The notes beneath the pieces are model-generated. The model searched no databases. It saw only the letters and a program-made list of their open reading frames with translations, and was not told where the DNA came from. The translations under genes and the position numbers were made by a program. Below are positions 42,056 to 52,336 of a stretch of DNA of 64,000 nucleotides, piece after piece. Within the stretch, counting starts at the first letter, position 1. The number at the start of each line of letters is the position of its first letter. Where the stretch lies: positions 3,466,001-3,530,000 of the forward strand of contig NZ_CP064295.1 of the NCBI RefSeq assembly GCF_015476115.1. The letters are read 5' to 3'. The DNA is from Aegicerativicinus sediminis (GTDB taxonomy: Bacteria; Bacteroidota; Bacteroidia; Flavobacteriales; Flavobacteriaceae).

Positions 42056-44974
42056 ATGGCTATAACCATAAAAACTTCCCTATCAGAACTTTCTGAAAAT
42101 CTAGAAGGTGAACTTTATTTTGATGAGCTTTCTAAAACAATTTATGCGACCGATGCATCAGTATATCGGCAAAAACCTTTAGCTGTTGCATTACCAAAAA
42201 CAATTGCCGACATCCAAAGGCTTGTTACTTATGCTAAAAATAACAACACTTCACTAATCCCACGAGCTGCAGGTACTTCTCTAGCTGGTCAAGTGGTAGG
42301 TGATGGCATTGTGGTTGATATTTCAAAATACTTTAATAATATAATTTCAGTAGATACAATTAATAAAACTGTAACCGTTCAACCAGGGGTAGTAAGGGAC
42401 GAATTGAACCTATATCTGCAACCATTCGGTTTGTTTTTTGGTCCTAACACTTCAACCTCCAACCGCTGCATGATAGGGGGTATGGTGGGAAACAACTCTT
42501 CTGGAACCACCTCGATTAAATACGGTGTAACACGAGACAAGGTGGTATCCCTTAAAACAGTCTTGAGTGATGGGTCTGAAGTTGAATTTAAATCTTTATC
42601 TAAAAATGAATTTGAAAGGAAATTAAATCAATCGGATCTTGAAGGATCTGTTTACCGGGAAATATTTAATTCCCTATCCATTTCTGGAGTTAAAGAGCAA
42701 ATAAAAAGTCAATTTCCAAAAAATTCTATTCATAGAAGAAATACAGGTTATGCAATAGATGAACTTATAAAAACTAATGCCTTTCAAACAAACGGTCCTT
42801 TATTTAATATGTGTGATTTACTATGTGGTAGCGAAGGAACCCTAGCATTTACTACAGAGATAACATTACAGCTAGACGATCTACCGCCAAATCATGGTGC
42901 CATGATCGCAATTCATTATAAGTCTGTTTCCAATTGTTTAAGGTCTGTTGCGCCTTTAATGAAAATGGACTTGTATGCATGTGAAATGATGGATAAAACA
43001 ATTCTCGATTGCACAAGACATAATAGGGAACAGCAAGAAAACAGAAGTTTTATTGTAGGTGATCCCAAGGCAATTTTAATGTGTGAAGTTAGAAGTAACA
43101 GCAGTCAATCACTTGAAAATCAAATTAAGCTTATAATTGAGGAAATCTCCAGTTTGAATTTAAGTTATGCGACCATCGTTTTAAAAGGCGATGATATAAA
43201 CAAGGCCAACGAATTGCGTAAGGCTGGTTTAGGTTTGCTTGGCAATCTAATCGGGGATGAGAAATCAGTTCCCTGTATAGAGGATACAGCAGTTGCCGTT
43301 GAAGATTTGGCAGATTATATTGACGAGTTTACAGAATTGATGAATTCCTTTAACCAATCACCCATTTATTATGCCCATGCCGGTGCGGGTGAGTTGCATT
43401 TACGTCCGATTGTTAATATGAAAACATCAAAAGGGGTTAAAGATTTCAAGGAAATCACATTTTCCGTAGCTGAGCTTGTAAAAAAATACCAAGGTTCTAT
43501 GAGCGGGGAGCACGGAGATGGAATTGTAAGATCTGGATGTATTGATTTAATGATAGGAAAGGAAAATTATGAGATCCTGAAAAAAATAAAGACCGCATTT
43601 GATCCAAATAACATTTTCAATCCTGGTAAAATTGTTAATCCAAAACCTATGGATGAAAATCTCAGGTATGTTCCGGATAGGACCGAACCAAACATTGAAA
43701 CAATATTTGATTTTTCTGATTCCCTAGGTATATTAAGGGAAGCTGAAAAATGCAATGGGTCTGGGGATTGTAGAAAATTAGTTTCATTTGGAGGAACTAT
43801 GTGTCCGAGCTATAGAGCCACTAGAAATGAAAAAGACACCACAAGAGCTCGTGCCAATGCCCTTCGAGAAGTTTTGACAAACTCCACCAAGGAAAATAAA
43901 TTCGACCACCATGAATTAAAAGAGGTTTTCGATCTATGCCTAAGCTGTAAAGGATGCTCTAGGGAATGCCCAAGCAGTGTTGATGTTTCTACCTTAAAAT
44001 CCGAATTTTTGCATCAATACTATAAATCGAACCCAATTTCAAGAAGAGATTGGCTCGTGGCAAACAATACCGAATACCTAAAATGGGCTAGCAACTTTTC
44101 AAAAATTTATAATGCTGTTGTCGGTTGGAATGTTACTTCTAATATAATGAAATGGGCAATTGGTTTATCCAAGGAAAGATCCATACCAAAACTTTCAAAT
44201 ATCACCTTAAGAGACTATTACACTAAACATTATAAATCTATAAATAATCCGATTAAGACGGTTTATCTTTTTGTTGATGAGTTTACCAATTATTTAGAAT
44301 CCCATATTGGCATTGATACCATTGAGTTGCTCCGTCGATTAAATTACGAAGTTAAAATAGTTGATCATGACGAGTCTGGAAGGTCATTTATTTCCAAAGG
44401 GGTTTTGGAAAAGGTCAAGATATGTGCGAATAGAAATATCGATATTTTTAAGGGTTTAATTACGAAGGAAACCCCTTTAATTGGAATTGAACCTTCCGCA
44501 ATTTTAACCTTTAAGGATGAATATCCTAAATTGGTTACAGATAAAGATTCCGCTAAGCAGATAGGTAACTACACATTCCTAATTGATGATTTCATTGATT
44601 TTGAATATAAGGCAGGAAACATTCTAACGTCTTCCTTTAATTTGGAGGAAAAACATATAGTATTTCATGGACATTGCCACCAAAAAGCATTGGCAGATCC
44701 AAAATCTAGCTTAGAGATATTAGATATACCCAAAAATTATAAAGTTGAAAGAATTCCATCAGGCTGCTGTGGAATGGCTGGAAGTTTTGGGTTGGAAAAG
44801 GAGCATTACGAAATTAGTATGACTATAGGGGAACAAACCTTATTTCCAACCATAAGAAAAAATGAAAATTCAATTATTGCTGCAAATGGTACTAGTTGTA
44901 GACATCAAATTTATGATGGAACTAGGAGGGAAGCATTACACCCTATTTCAATTTTAAGAAGAGCTTTACTCTAA
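42056..44974 (+). CDS. FAD-binding and Fe-S domain oxidoreductase (GlcD/Dld-type)
   Basis: A 972-aa fusion. Residues ~30-260 are a FAD_binding_4 domain (IPRAAGTSLAGQVVGDGIVV, MIGGMVGNNSSGTTSIKYGV). Residues ~270-540 are the FAD-linked oxidase C domain (HAGAGELHLRPIVN, SGEHGDGIVRSG, FDPNNIFNPGKIVNP). A Fe-S part follows with CNGSGDCRK and CLSCKGCSRECPSSVD, then two CCG-type clusters (HGHCHQKAL, SGCCGMAGSFG). It oxidises a 2-hydroxyacid such as D-lactate or glycolate and passes electrons to its own Fe-S centres. Substrate cannot be told. Convergent overlap of 9 bp with lpxH-like gene. Confidence 0.93.
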   Translation: MAITIKTSLSELSENLEGELYFDELSKTIYATDASVYRQKPLAVALPKTIADIQRLVTYAKNNNTSLIPRAAGTSLAGQVVGDGIVVDISKYFNNIISVDTINKTVTVQPGVVRDELNLYLQPFGLFFGPNTSTSNRCMIGGMVGNNSSGTTSIKYGVTRDKVVSLKTVLSDGSEVEFKSLSKNEFERKLNQSDLEGSVYREIFNSLSISGVKEQIKSQFPKNSIHRRNTGYAIDELIKTNAFQTNGPLFNMCDLLCGSEGTLAFTTEITLQLDDLPPNHGAMIAIHYKSVSNCLRSVAPLMKMDLYACEMMDKTILDCTRHNREQQENRSFIVGDPKAILMCEVRSNSSQSLENQIKLIIEEISSLNLSYATIVLKGDDINKANELRKAGLGLLGNLIGDEKSVPCIEDTAVAVEDLADYIDEFTELMNSFNQSPIYYAHAGAGELHLRPIVNMKTSKGVKDFKEITFSVAELVKKYQGSMSGEHGDGIVRSGCIDLMIGKENYEILKKIKTAFDPNNIFNPGKIVNPKPMDENLRYVPDRTEPNIETIFDFSDSLGILREAEKCNGSGDCRKLVSFGGTMCPSYRATRNEKDTTRARANALREVLTNSTKENKFDHHELKEVFDLCLSCKGCSRECPSSVDVSTLKSEFLHQYYKSNPISRRDWLVANNTEYLKWASNFSKIYNAVVGWNVTSNIMKWAIGLSKERSIPKLSNITLRDYYTKHYKSINNPIKTVYLFVDEFTNYLESHIGIDTIELLRRLNYEVKIVDHDESGRSFISKGVLEKVKICANRNIDIFKGLITKETPLIGIEPSAILTFKDEYPKLVTDKDSAKQIGNYTFLIDDFIDFEYKAGNILTSSFNLEEKHIVFHGHCHQKALADPKSSLEILDIPKNYKVERIPSGCCGMAGSFGLEKEHYEISMTIGEQTLFPTIRKNENSIIAANGTSCRHQIYDGTRREALHPISILRRALL

Positions 44975-45820
44975 TTCCTTTTTAATTTTATTTTTATCCA
45001 AAATAGTAATTGCCGCAATGAGATCAGTGAATTCCATATTTTTTAATTCTTGATCAGCATAAAAAGGAGATAGGCGATCGTTATTATAATTATAGACTTT
45101 CCATCTTTTAAACTGGTATTCTAGGGCCGTAAAATTTTCCACCCAATCACCAGAATTGAGATATATGGTGCTCCCTTTAGAAGATTCTTTCAATAGCATT
45201 TTTGGTTGATGGATGTGACCACAAATCACATAGTCGTAACCATTTTCAATCGCCAAATCTGCAGCAATGGTTTCAAAATCACTAACATATTTGAGCGCTC
45301 TTTTAACGCCATTCTTTATTTTTTTTGAGATAGAATATTTTTCCTTACCAAGATTTACAAGAATCCAATTAACAAATCGATTTATTAGAATTAATAAACT
45401 ATAACCATAGCCACCCAATTTTGCCAACCATTTAGCCTTGTGTATTGAATGGTCAAACACGTCGCCATGAAATATCCAAGCCTTTTTACCATCCAAGTTT
45501 AATACAATTTTATCCTGTATAGAAATATTGCCCATTTCAGTACCAGAAAACTTTCTCAACAATTCGTCATGGTTTCCTGTAATGTAAACCACCTTGGTAC
45601 CTTCAGAGGCCATATCCATGATACGTTTTATAACTTTTAGATGAGATTTTGGAAAATATCTTTTGCTAAATTGCCATATGTCAATAATATCCCCATTCAA
45701 AATTAATTTCTTTGGACTAATAGAATTTAGATAAGTGAGAAGTTCTGTTGCATGGCACCCTATGGTTCCTAAATGGACATCGGAAATCACAGCAACCTCA
45801 ACTTTTCGTGTTTTCTTCAT
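44966..45820 (-). CDS. LpxH-like UDP-2,3-diacylglucosamine diphosphatase
   Basis: A 284-aa metallophosphoesterase: ISDVHLGTIGCHATELL, LILNGDIIDIWQFSKRYF, YITGNHDELLRKF, AWIFHGDVFD and VICGHIHQPKML give the five metal-binding blocks. The IDIW/RYFPKSH part is that of LpxH-type enzymes of lipid A synthesis (the second-type, Bacteroidota version). The start is clear. It overlaps the convergent FAD/Fe-S gene at its 3' end by 9 bp. Alternative: general calcineurin-like phosphatase. Confidence 0.88.
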   Translation of the reverse strand: MKKTRKVEVAVISDVHLGTIGCHATELLTYLNSISPKKLILNGDIIDIWQFSKRYFPKSHLKVIKRIMDMASEGTKVVYITGNHDELLRKFSGTEMGNISIQDKIVLNLDGKKAWIFHGDVFDHSIHKAKWLAKLGGYGYSLLILINRFVNWILVNLGKEKYSISKKIKNGVKRALKYVSDFETIAADLAIENGYDYVICGHIHQPKMLLKESSKGSTIYLNSGDWVENFTALEYQFKRWKVYNYNNDRLSPFYADQELKNMEFTDLIAAITILDKNKIKKELE

Positions 45821-45958
45821 TGTAGATTTTATTCGCTGTAAATAAACTACTTAAAGATTACCTTAACATTATCAGCTATTTAAATTTATATGAGGTTAAG
45901 GTTAACTAAATGTTATAAAAACAGATTTAAACATATGCCCATAATGGGCTTTTCAATT

Positions 45959-45993
45959 TTTGTTTTCTCTATAATAGGCGCTACATTTGCGCC
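45959..45993 (+). promoter_or_regulatory. promoter of aroC with inverted repeat around the -7 box
   Basis: TTTG at 45959-45962 and TACATTTG at 45982-45989 are spaced by 19 bp, an exact match to the Bacteroidota -33/-7 consensus. The -7 box lies inside GGCGC-N7-GCGCC (45977-45993), a perfect 5-base inverted repeat. aroC begins 17 bp after the -7 box. The repeat could be a repressor site or a 5' RNA hairpin. Confidence 0.8.
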
Positions 45994-46005
45994 AAATAAT
46001 AAAAT

Positions 46006-47064
46006 ATGGCTGGGAATTCTTACGGAACCTTATTTAAAATAACCACTTTCGGTGAATCTCATGGAGTAGCAATAGGAGGTGTAATCGATGGCTGCCCTGC
46101 TGGTTTAACTATAAATTTTGAAGCTATTCAACATGAATTAGATCGCAGAAAACCAGGGCAATCCAAAATTGTTACACAGCGAAAGGAACCAGATGAAGTG
46201 GAATTTCTCTCAGGAATTTTTGAAGGAAAAACCACCGGAACTCCCATAGGTTTTAATATTAGAAATACCAATCAAAAATCTAAGGATTATTCCCATATTA
46301 AGGATATTTACCGCCCTAGTCATGCTGACTATACATACGAAAAGAAATACGGTTTAAGAGACTATAGAGGTGGTGGCCGCAGTAGTGCTAGAGAAACAGC
46401 TTGCCGTGTAGTTGCAGGAGCAATTGCTAAGCAGTTACTCTCAAATATTGAAATAAATGCTTATGTTTCAGCGGTTGGATCAATTAAATTAACAAAAAAC
46501 TACCAAGAATTAGACCTTTCTAATACTGAGAATAACATAATCCGTTGCCCTGATGATGCCACAGCGGAACAAATGATACAGCTGATAAATGAAACCCGAA
46601 AAAAAGGGGATACTGTTGGTGGAATTATAACATGTGTTTTAAAAAATGTACCCATTGGCTTAGGAGAACCTGTTTTCGATAAACTTCATGCAGAATTAGG
46701 CAAGGCAATGCTTTCTATAAATGCAGTAAAGGGTTTTGAATATGGAAGCGGATTTGATGGAGCTAAAATGTTCGGAAGTGACCATAATGATCTTTTTAAT
46801 AACGACGGAAGCACTAAGACTAATTTGTCTGGAGGGGTCCAAGGGGGTATAAGCAATGGAATGGATATTTATTTCAATGTGGCATTTAAACCCGTTGCAA
46901 CACTCATACAAAAGCAAGAAGCTTTAGATTCTTCAGGTAATCTGGTTGAAATGCAGGGGAAAGGTCGTCATGACCCATGTGTGGTCCCTAGGGCAGTTCC
47001 GATTGTGGAGGCAATGGCTGCTTTGGTTTTAGCAGATTTTTATTTAAGAAATAAAATCTACTAA
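46006..47064 (+). CDS. aroC: chorismate synthase
   Basis: A 352-aa protein with all chorismate synthase blocks: [19 protein letters not shown] near the start, [40 protein letters not shown] and [20 protein letters not shown]. It makes chorismate from EPSP, the end of the shikimate pathway, using reduced FMN. Monofunctional, normal length. Stands as its own unit after a well-formed promoter. Confidence 0.97.
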   Translation: MAGNSYGTLFKITTFGESHGVAIGGVIDGCPAGLTINFEAIQHELDRRKPGQSKIVTQRKEPDEVEFLSGIFEGKTTGTPIGFNIRNTNQKSKDYSHIKDIYRPSHADYTYEKKYGLRDYRGGGRSSARETACRVVAGAIAKQLLSNIEINAYVSAVGSIKLTKNYQELDLSNTENNIIRCPDDATAEQMIQLINETRKKGDTVGGIITCVLKNVPIGLGEPVFDKLHAELGKAMLSINAVKGFEYGSGFDGAKMFGSDHNDLFNNDGSTKTNLSGGVQGGISNGMDIYFNVAFKPVATLIQKQEALDSSGNLVEMQGKGRHDPCVVPRAVPIVEAMAALVLADFYLRNKIY

Positions 47065-47140
47065 TTCTAAAATTGTATCTTGAGGTTCTAATAAATATTG
47101 CCCAATTCTTCGGGCACTAATCCTAAATTTTTAATCTTTT

Positions 47141-48442
47141 ATGAAGAAACTAGCACTGCATTGGCAAATTTTAATTGGAATGGTTGCAGGTGTTGTGTTC
47201 GCGTTAATTATGGCGAACATAGATTGGGGAAAAACATTTATAGTAAATTGGATTAAACCCTTCGGAACCATATTCATCAATTTGTTGAAATTGATCGCAG
47301 TGCCCCTAATCTTGGCATCGCTGATTAAAGGTGTCTCTGACCTTAAGGATATATCCAAGCTTTCGCAAATGGGGGGTAGGACTATCATAACTTATCTTAT
47401 AACTACCGTAGTAGCGGTTTCAATTGGTTTGGCAATTGTAAACATTATCCAACCAGGTTATTCTATAACTGAAGATACACGGAATGAACTGGTAGAAAGT
47501 TATAAAGGGGATGCGGATTCGAGAATTGCGCAAGCTGAAGAACAAAAAAATGCTGGACCACTTAAAGCTCTCGAAGACCTGGTCCCAAGTAATATTTTTA
47601 AGGCTGCAAGTGATAATGGCAATATGCTGCAAGTTATTTTCTTTGCAATTTTCTTCGGAATTGGACTAATCTTAATACCTGAGAATACCGCAAAACCCGT
47701 GAAACAATTTTTTGACGGATTTAATGAAGTGATTCTAAAATTGATAGACCTTATAATGTTAGCAGCTCCGTATGGAGTTTTTGCTCTTTTGGCAGCACTT
47801 ATTGTGGAATCACCTAGTGCAGATTTATTCCTGGCATTGGCCTGGTACGCAATATGTGTGGTTATCGGTCTTATTTTAATGATATTTTTCTATCTACTCA
47901 TTGTATGGATTTTCACTAAAAAATCACCGAAATTTTTTATGAACGGTATGTCTCCTGCTCAATTATTGGCATTTTCTACAAGTAGCAGTGCTGCTACTTT
48001 ACCTGTAACTATGGAACGAGTAGAAGAGCATTTGGGTGTTGAAGAAGAGGTTACAAGTTTTGTCCTTCCTATAGGCGCTACCATTAATATGGACGGTACG
48101 AGTCTTTATCAAGCCGTTGCGGCAGTTTTCATTGCACAGGCATTTGGCATGCATCTAGATCTTGCAACACAATTAGGCATTGTAGCCACTGCAACTTTAG
48201 CTTCTATTGGCAGTGCTGCAGTTCCTGGGGCTGGCATGGTAATGTTGGTAATCGTTTTAGCACAAGCTGGTATTCCTGAGGCAGGATTAGCACTCATTTT
48301 TGCTGTGGATAGGCCATTAGATATGTGTAGAACAGTTGTAAATGTTACAGGAGATGCTTCAGTTTCTATGATTGTTGCAAAATCTGTTGGTAAACTTGGA
48401 GAACCTAAGGTTAAGAATTGGGACGATAATTACCAACATTGA
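47141..48442 (+). CDS. dicarboxylate/amino acid:cation symporter (DAACS)
   Basis: A 433-aa membrane protein with about eight helices and DAACS hallmarks: a serine-rich re-entrant loop (FSTSSSAATLPVTM), LPIGATINMDGTSLYQAVAA, then ATLASIGSAAVPGAGMVML and DRPLDMCRTVVNVTGDASV. These bind glutamate/aspartate or C4-dicarboxylates with Na+ or H+. A periplasmic insert near residues 120-150 is charged. Substrate unknown. It precedes the ATP-grasp operon by 52 bp; a link in substrate supply is possible. Confidence 0.93.
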   Translation: MKKLALHWQILIGMVAGVVFALIMANIDWGKTFIVNWIKPFGTIFINLLKLIAVPLILASLIKGVSDLKDISKLSQMGGRTIITYLITTVVAVSIGLAIVNIIQPGYSITEDTRNELVESYKGDADSRIAQAEEQKNAGPLKALEDLVPSNIFKAASDNGNMLQVIFFAIFFGIGLILIPENTAKPVKQFFDGFNEVILKLIDLIMLAAPYGVFALLAALIVESPSADLFLALAWYAICVVIGLILMIFFYLLIVWIFTKKSPKFFMNGMSPAQLLAFSTSSSAATLPVTMERVEEHLGVEEEVTSFVLPIGATINMDGTSLYQAVAAVFIAQAFGMHLDLATQLGIVATATLASIGSAAVPGAGMVMLVIVLAQAGIPEAGLALIFAVDRPLDMCRTVVNVTGDASVSMIVAKSVGKLGEPKVKNWDDNYQH

Positions 48443-48471
48443 TTTAAAATAACCTATCTTAAAGCAAACAT

Positions 48472-48479
48472 TAACTTTG
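48472..48479 (+). promoter_or_regulatory. promoter -7 element of the ATP-grasp/DUF1704 operon
   Basis: TAACTTTG matches TAnnTTTG. Its last three bases are the TTG at 48477 that could be misread as the start codon of the next gene. No good -33 element is visible. The true start is the ATG at 48495. Confidence 0.65.
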
Positions 48480-48494
48480 AGCAAATTAGATAAT

Positions 48495-49532
48495 ATGAAT
48501 ATCTGCTTCATTATGTATCCATGGGATCAAATCGACCCAGAAAATGATACAAGTTTGGCTTTAATAAAGGAATGTGTTAGAAGAGATCATGGGGTTGCCA
48601 TGTGTACCCCTTCAAACTTAACCATAAGAGATAGTGTTACGACAGCTTTTTGCAAGGTTATCGGTAGAATGGATAAGGTCTCCCGAAGCCTTAAGACCTT
48701 TTATAAACAGGTGAAACTTAGGGATGAAATGCTTCCTTTAGCTGGATTTGATGCCATCTTTTTTAGGGCAAATCCACCACTAGATCCTATCGTGTTAAAC
48801 TTTTTGGATTCGGTGAAAAATGATGTTTTTATTATCAACTCCATTCAAGGAATGCGGGAAGCAAATAATAAACTTTACACTGCTGCATTTGGGGATAGTC
48901 ACTCTAATATCATCCCCAATACCCATGTTTCAAAAAACAAGGACTACTTAATAAAACAAATTAAGGAGTCTAAAGCAGATAAGATGATTATTAAACCTTT
49001 GAACGGTTTTGGTGGTTCTGGGGTTATTCTAATTGAAAAATCTGCCATGAGTAATATTAATTCCCTTTTAGATTTTTATATCTCTAATGGTAGGGACGCA
49101 TCTAATTATGTAATCCTTCAAGATTATATTGAAGGAGCCGACCAAGGCGATGTTCGTGTGCTGATGCTTAATGGGGAGCCCGTGGGGGCTATGAGAAGGG
49201 TTCCTGGAGACGATGATCACCGATCTAATGTAAGTGCCGGTGGAAGAGTTGAAAAGCATACACTTTCTAAGGAGGAACGTGCACTTTGCAAACAAATCGG
49301 CCCCAAGTTAGTCCAAGACGGCCTATATTTTGTTGGTATTGATGTTATCGGCGGAAAACTTGTCGAAGTTAATGTGATGTCTCCTGGCGGTATTACTTAC
49401 ATAAACAAGGTTTATAAGAATAAAAGAAGGGTTGAGGAAAAGGTCATCGACTTTATAGAAAGTAAAGTACTCGATAAACTACAAGCCTTTAACCGAAGAA
49501 CCCGATTGAGAAAAACTGTAGACGAAGCCTAG
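48495..49532 (+). CDS. ATP-grasp ligase, glutathione-synthetase/RimK-like (1)
   Basis: A 345-aa protein from ATG 48495 (MNICFIMYPWDQIDPENDTS). The N-terminal ~120 residues are a preATP-grasp Rossmann part with PLAGFDAIFFRANPPLDP. The ATP-grasp core shows MIIKPLNGFGGSGVILIEKS, YVILQDYIEGADQGDVRVLM, MRRVPGDDDHRSNVSAGGR and FVGIDVIGGKLVEVNVMSPG, with the metal-binding Asp/Glu/Asn residues. This is the glutathione synthetase class, which joins a carboxylate to an amine. It heads a four-gene operon (6 bp to the next gene) with two hydrolases and a second ATP-grasp. Substrate unknown; the operon suggests peptide or protein-tail ligation. Confidence 0.9.
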   Translation: MNICFIMYPWDQIDPENDTSLALIKECVRRDHGVAMCTPSNLTIRDSVTTAFCKVIGRMDKVSRSLKTFYKQVKLRDEMLPLAGFDAIFFRANPPLDPIVLNFLDSVKNDVFIINSIQGMREANNKLYTAAFGDSHSNIIPNTHVSKNKDYLIKQIKESKADKMIIKPLNGFGGSGVILIEKSAMSNINSLLDFYISNGRDASNYVILQDYIEGADQGDVRVLMLNGEPVGAMRRVPGDDDHRSNVSAGGRVEKHTLSKEERALCKQIGPKLVQDGLYFVGIDVIGGKLVEVNVMSPGGITYINKVYKNKRRVEEKVIDFIESKVLDKLQAFNRRTRLRKTVDEA

Positions 49533-49538
49533 TATTTT

Positions 49539-50375
49539 ATGACAATATCTAAAATGAGTGTCGATGAAATTATCGATGCAATTGGTAATGAGAAAACTTT
49601 CCATGCCGTTTCAGATGATTATTCCTTTATAATAAAAATTGAGTCTTATGTTCATTTTATTTGTGGCGCCGTACACGATGGACATCAGTTCAGAAAAGAA
49701 TTATGGGAAAATTGCCTATTATCTGAATATGAACGGTGGTATGAAGAGGACCCAGAAACGTTGAATATGGTTAGAACCCATCCAATAACCATTGCTGGTT
49801 TAGACTCCAGGTTTGAATATGATCTCAACCGAGACCCTGAAAATGCAATTTATGAGGATGCTTGGGGGAAAAAGATGTGGAAGCAACCATTAAGCAAGGA
49901 AGCTAAAGATTTCAGTTTGGCGAAACATACAAATTTTTATAAGGTCGTAAATGCGCTTGTTTCAAAAATTGAACAATTATTTGGTCGATGCATTGTTTAC
50001 GATATGCATAGCTATAATTGGAGGCGCTGGGATAGAAAGGTGCCTACATGGAATTTGGGCACATCGAACATTGACAACAATCGTTTCGGTGGTATGGTCG
50101 AGGATTGGCGCGCTTCACTATCGGAAATGATTTTCCCAAATGATATAGATACAAAGGCTAAAGTTAACGATACCTTTCAGGGAAATGGCTATTTTTTAAA
50201 GTTTATAACCAATAACTTCAGTAATACACTGGTATTGGCGACAGAGATTTCCAAAGTCTATTGCAACGAATTAAGCGGCGTAATTTACCTAGACATAGTA
50301 AGTATAGTTGAAGAGGAACTTAAAAAAAGGATACCCCAACACGCCACTATCTTTATCGAGAAAACCAAACCTTGA
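49539..50375 (+). CDS. N-formylglutamate amidohydrolase family protein
   Basis: A 278-aa protein with the HutG-like fold: FICGAVHDGHQFRKELW (metal His), an arginine-rich part VRTHPITIAGLDSRFEYDLN, and IVYDMHSYNWRRWDRKVPTW (Asp-x-His). Metal ligands and the substrate-binding Arg of the family are plausible. It hydrolyses an N-formyl or other amide bond of an acidic amino acid. Alone these enzymes serve histidine breakdown, but no hut gene is present. It sits 6 bp after an ATP-grasp gene and 65 bp before DUF1704, so it probably acts on that system's product. Confidence 0.85.
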   Translation: MTISKMSVDEIIDAIGNEKTFHAVSDDYSFIIKIESYVHFICGAVHDGHQFRKELWENCLLSEYERWYEEDPETLNMVRTHPITIAGLDSRFEYDLNRDPENAIYEDAWGKKMWKQPLSKEAKDFSLAKHTNFYKVVNALVSKIEQLFGRCIVYDMHSYNWRRWDRKVPTWNLGTSNIDNNRFGGMVEDWRASLSEMIFPNDIDTKAKVNDTFQGNGYFLKFITNNFSNTLVLATEISKVYCNELSGVIYLDIVSIVEEELKKRIPQHATIFIEKTKP

Positions 50376-50440
50376 TAAATAAGACACTCTATTTTCTGAA
50401 AGAGCTAAAGAACATCAACAATATTTCATAATTCTGCATT

Positions 50441-52303
50441 ATGGGAAGTGAAACAATGGAGGATAAGACGACCCCGGTAATTAATGATCAACTATTAGAG
50501 AGGATTTGTACAAAAATCCAAAACAAAGGTGTTGTCTTTGAAAAATTTTCAGATAAGGGGACAGTCTACATCGATAAGCTATTACCTTACTTATGCATTT
50601 ACAGATACAATGAAGAAGACCCCTATTTTTCAGGGTTGTTAAAAACCCAAGGCGCCTATATTATCGTTCATGATTCAGTCGATTTAAAACCTCTTTTAAG
50701 AGCAATTGCAACTACCATGACAGAAAAATTCCATTCAATGCTGATTATGGAATTTTGGCCTGAAATTTCAAATGGTGATTATAGTTTTAAAATTCGTGCT
50801 CCAAAGGGAGACAGTTTACCTACAACAAAGGCATTAGCAGAAGGTTTTAAACAACTTTCTGAATTTAATATTCATATTACCAATACAATCTCTAAGAAAA
50901 AACCTAGACAACCAGACCACTTAAAACCTTTATTGGAGGATGGTGAATTAAAAAAATTAGGGGCAATAATTTATGGTGTAGGAATACCTACCATTTACAG
51001 AAACGAACCGAATAAAGAATTGTATTATCTGTTCTATCGAAAATTCCATTCCATTTTTTCTGAAACCGTAATGCGCTCGGCTTACGAATTTATCCGAGTA
51101 CAAACTGCCAACCCATTCGATAATTATTTAATGCTTGGCAAAACCAGCCTCGATGAAATTACCTTAAAGTCAGATAAGGAATTGGCAGAAATTAGTGAAG
51201 GAATGTCTTTTCTCTTAAGAACAACTCCGGTAAATAGTTATGAGGAGTGGATAAAATTTAAAGAGAATAATTATAAAAAGACTCCCTCTTTTAATTACCG
51301 ACTAATTGCCATTGATCCAGAAATTGAAAAGCGGAAACTATTTAATGTGCCAATCGATCAAATTGAGGATCCCACAATTGCTTTTATATTAAGGGGTAAA
51401 CGATTGGAAATTGAGAAACAGCTTACCATGCTTGAAGAGCGCGGGACTACCAATTTTAAACATGTCGGGAATAGTCTGTATGGAGTTATCCAAAGAAATA
51501 CCTTAAAAGAAGCAAAAAAAATTCTCCGGACTTTCCCTAAAAAGCAAAATTTATCTGGTAAGAAACGATACGATTGTTTCGAGTTTGCCAGTATTGCCCA
51601 AAAAGAGATTGATTATTATCAAGAATGCTTTCCGGACATTTCATTAAAGATTGAAATAAGGGATGATATTGCGGGAATTATGGTTTCTAAAACAAAATTA
51701 TTGGTTAGTAGCCAGCTCTCAATAAATTCAAAACGGGCAGATGCATTAATTCAACATGAAGTAGGCACCCACATAGTTACTTACTGCAATGGTAAAATGC
51801 AACCTCTAGAACAAATGTATGCTGGTTTTGAAGGATACGATCAGTTACAGGAAGGTATAGCGGTATTAGCAGAATATTTAGTGGATGGGTTAACAGTTAC
51901 AAGACTTCGGTTATTAGCCGGAAGGGTTGTGGCAGTAGACAGTATGGTAAAAGGAGCAAACTTTAAGGAGACTTTTAGACTATTAACCAAAAACCATAAT
52001 TTTTCTCCAACCTCCGCTTATTATATCTCCATGAGAATATATAGGGGTGGAGGATTGACCAAAGATGCAGTTTATTTAGCCGGTCTTATTGATGTACTTA
52101 ACTATCTAAAAAAGGGTGGTGATTTAAACATTCTATATTGCGGCAAATTCAACACGAACCACATCGAACTTATTCAGGAATTACTATATAGAGGTGTATT
52201 GAACCAACCTAAAATACCAAGGTTTTTAGAACGACCACAAGTTCAACAGCGATTAACGAGACTTCGAAATGGAATCGAAATTACGGATATGGTAAGTGAT
52301 TAG
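50441..52303 (+). CDS. DUF1704 'QEGLA motif' metallopeptidase, MATCAP-like
   Basis: A 620-aa protein. The catalytic site is HEVGTH at 439-444 (HExxxH) with the third zinc ligand expected in QEGIA at 470-474 (Glu471). This is the DUF1704 fold; the bacterial family is often labelled flavohemoglobin-expression-modulating QEGLA protein. The same domain in animals, MATCAP (KIAA0895L), is a tubulin tyrosine carboxypeptidase, so removal of a C-terminal residue is a reasonable model. The first ~150 residues form a beta-alpha domain of unknown role. It is between an amidohydrolase-like gene and a second ATP-grasp gene, which would let ligation and removal act as a pair. Catalytic residues are intact. 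Confidence 0.9.
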   Translation: MGSETMEDKTTPVINDQLLERICTKIQNKGVVFEKFSDKGTVYIDKLLPYLCIYRYNEEDPYFSGLLKTQGAYIIVHDSVDLKPLLRAIATTMTEKFHSMLIMEFWPEISNGDYSFKIRAPKGDSLPTTKALAEGFKQLSEFNIHITNTISKKKPRQPDHLKPLLEDGELKKLGAIIYGVGIPTIYRNEPNKELYYLFYRKFHSIFSETVMRSAYEFIRVQTANPFDNYLMLGKTSLDEITLKSDKELAEISEGMSFLLRTTPVNSYEEWIKFKENNYKKTPSFNYRLIAIDPEIEKRKLFNVPIDQIEDPTIAFILRGKRLEIEKQLTMLEERGTTNFKHVGNSLYGVIQRNTLKEAKKILRTFPKKQNLSGKKRYDCFEFASIAQKEIDYYQECFPDISLKIEIRDDIAGIMVSKTKLLVSSQLSINSKRADALIQHEVGTHIVTYCNGKMQPLEQMYAGFEGYDQLQEGIAVLAEYLVDGLTVTRLRLLAGRVVAVDSMVKGANFKETFRLLTKNHNFSPTSAYYISMRIYRGGGLTKDAVYLAGLIDVLNYLKKGGDLNILYCGKFNTNHIELIQELLYRGVLNQPKIPRFLERPQVQQRLTRLRNGIEITDMVSD

Positions 52304-52336
52304 TTATTCCTAAAATTTTACTTTAATAATTGAAAG

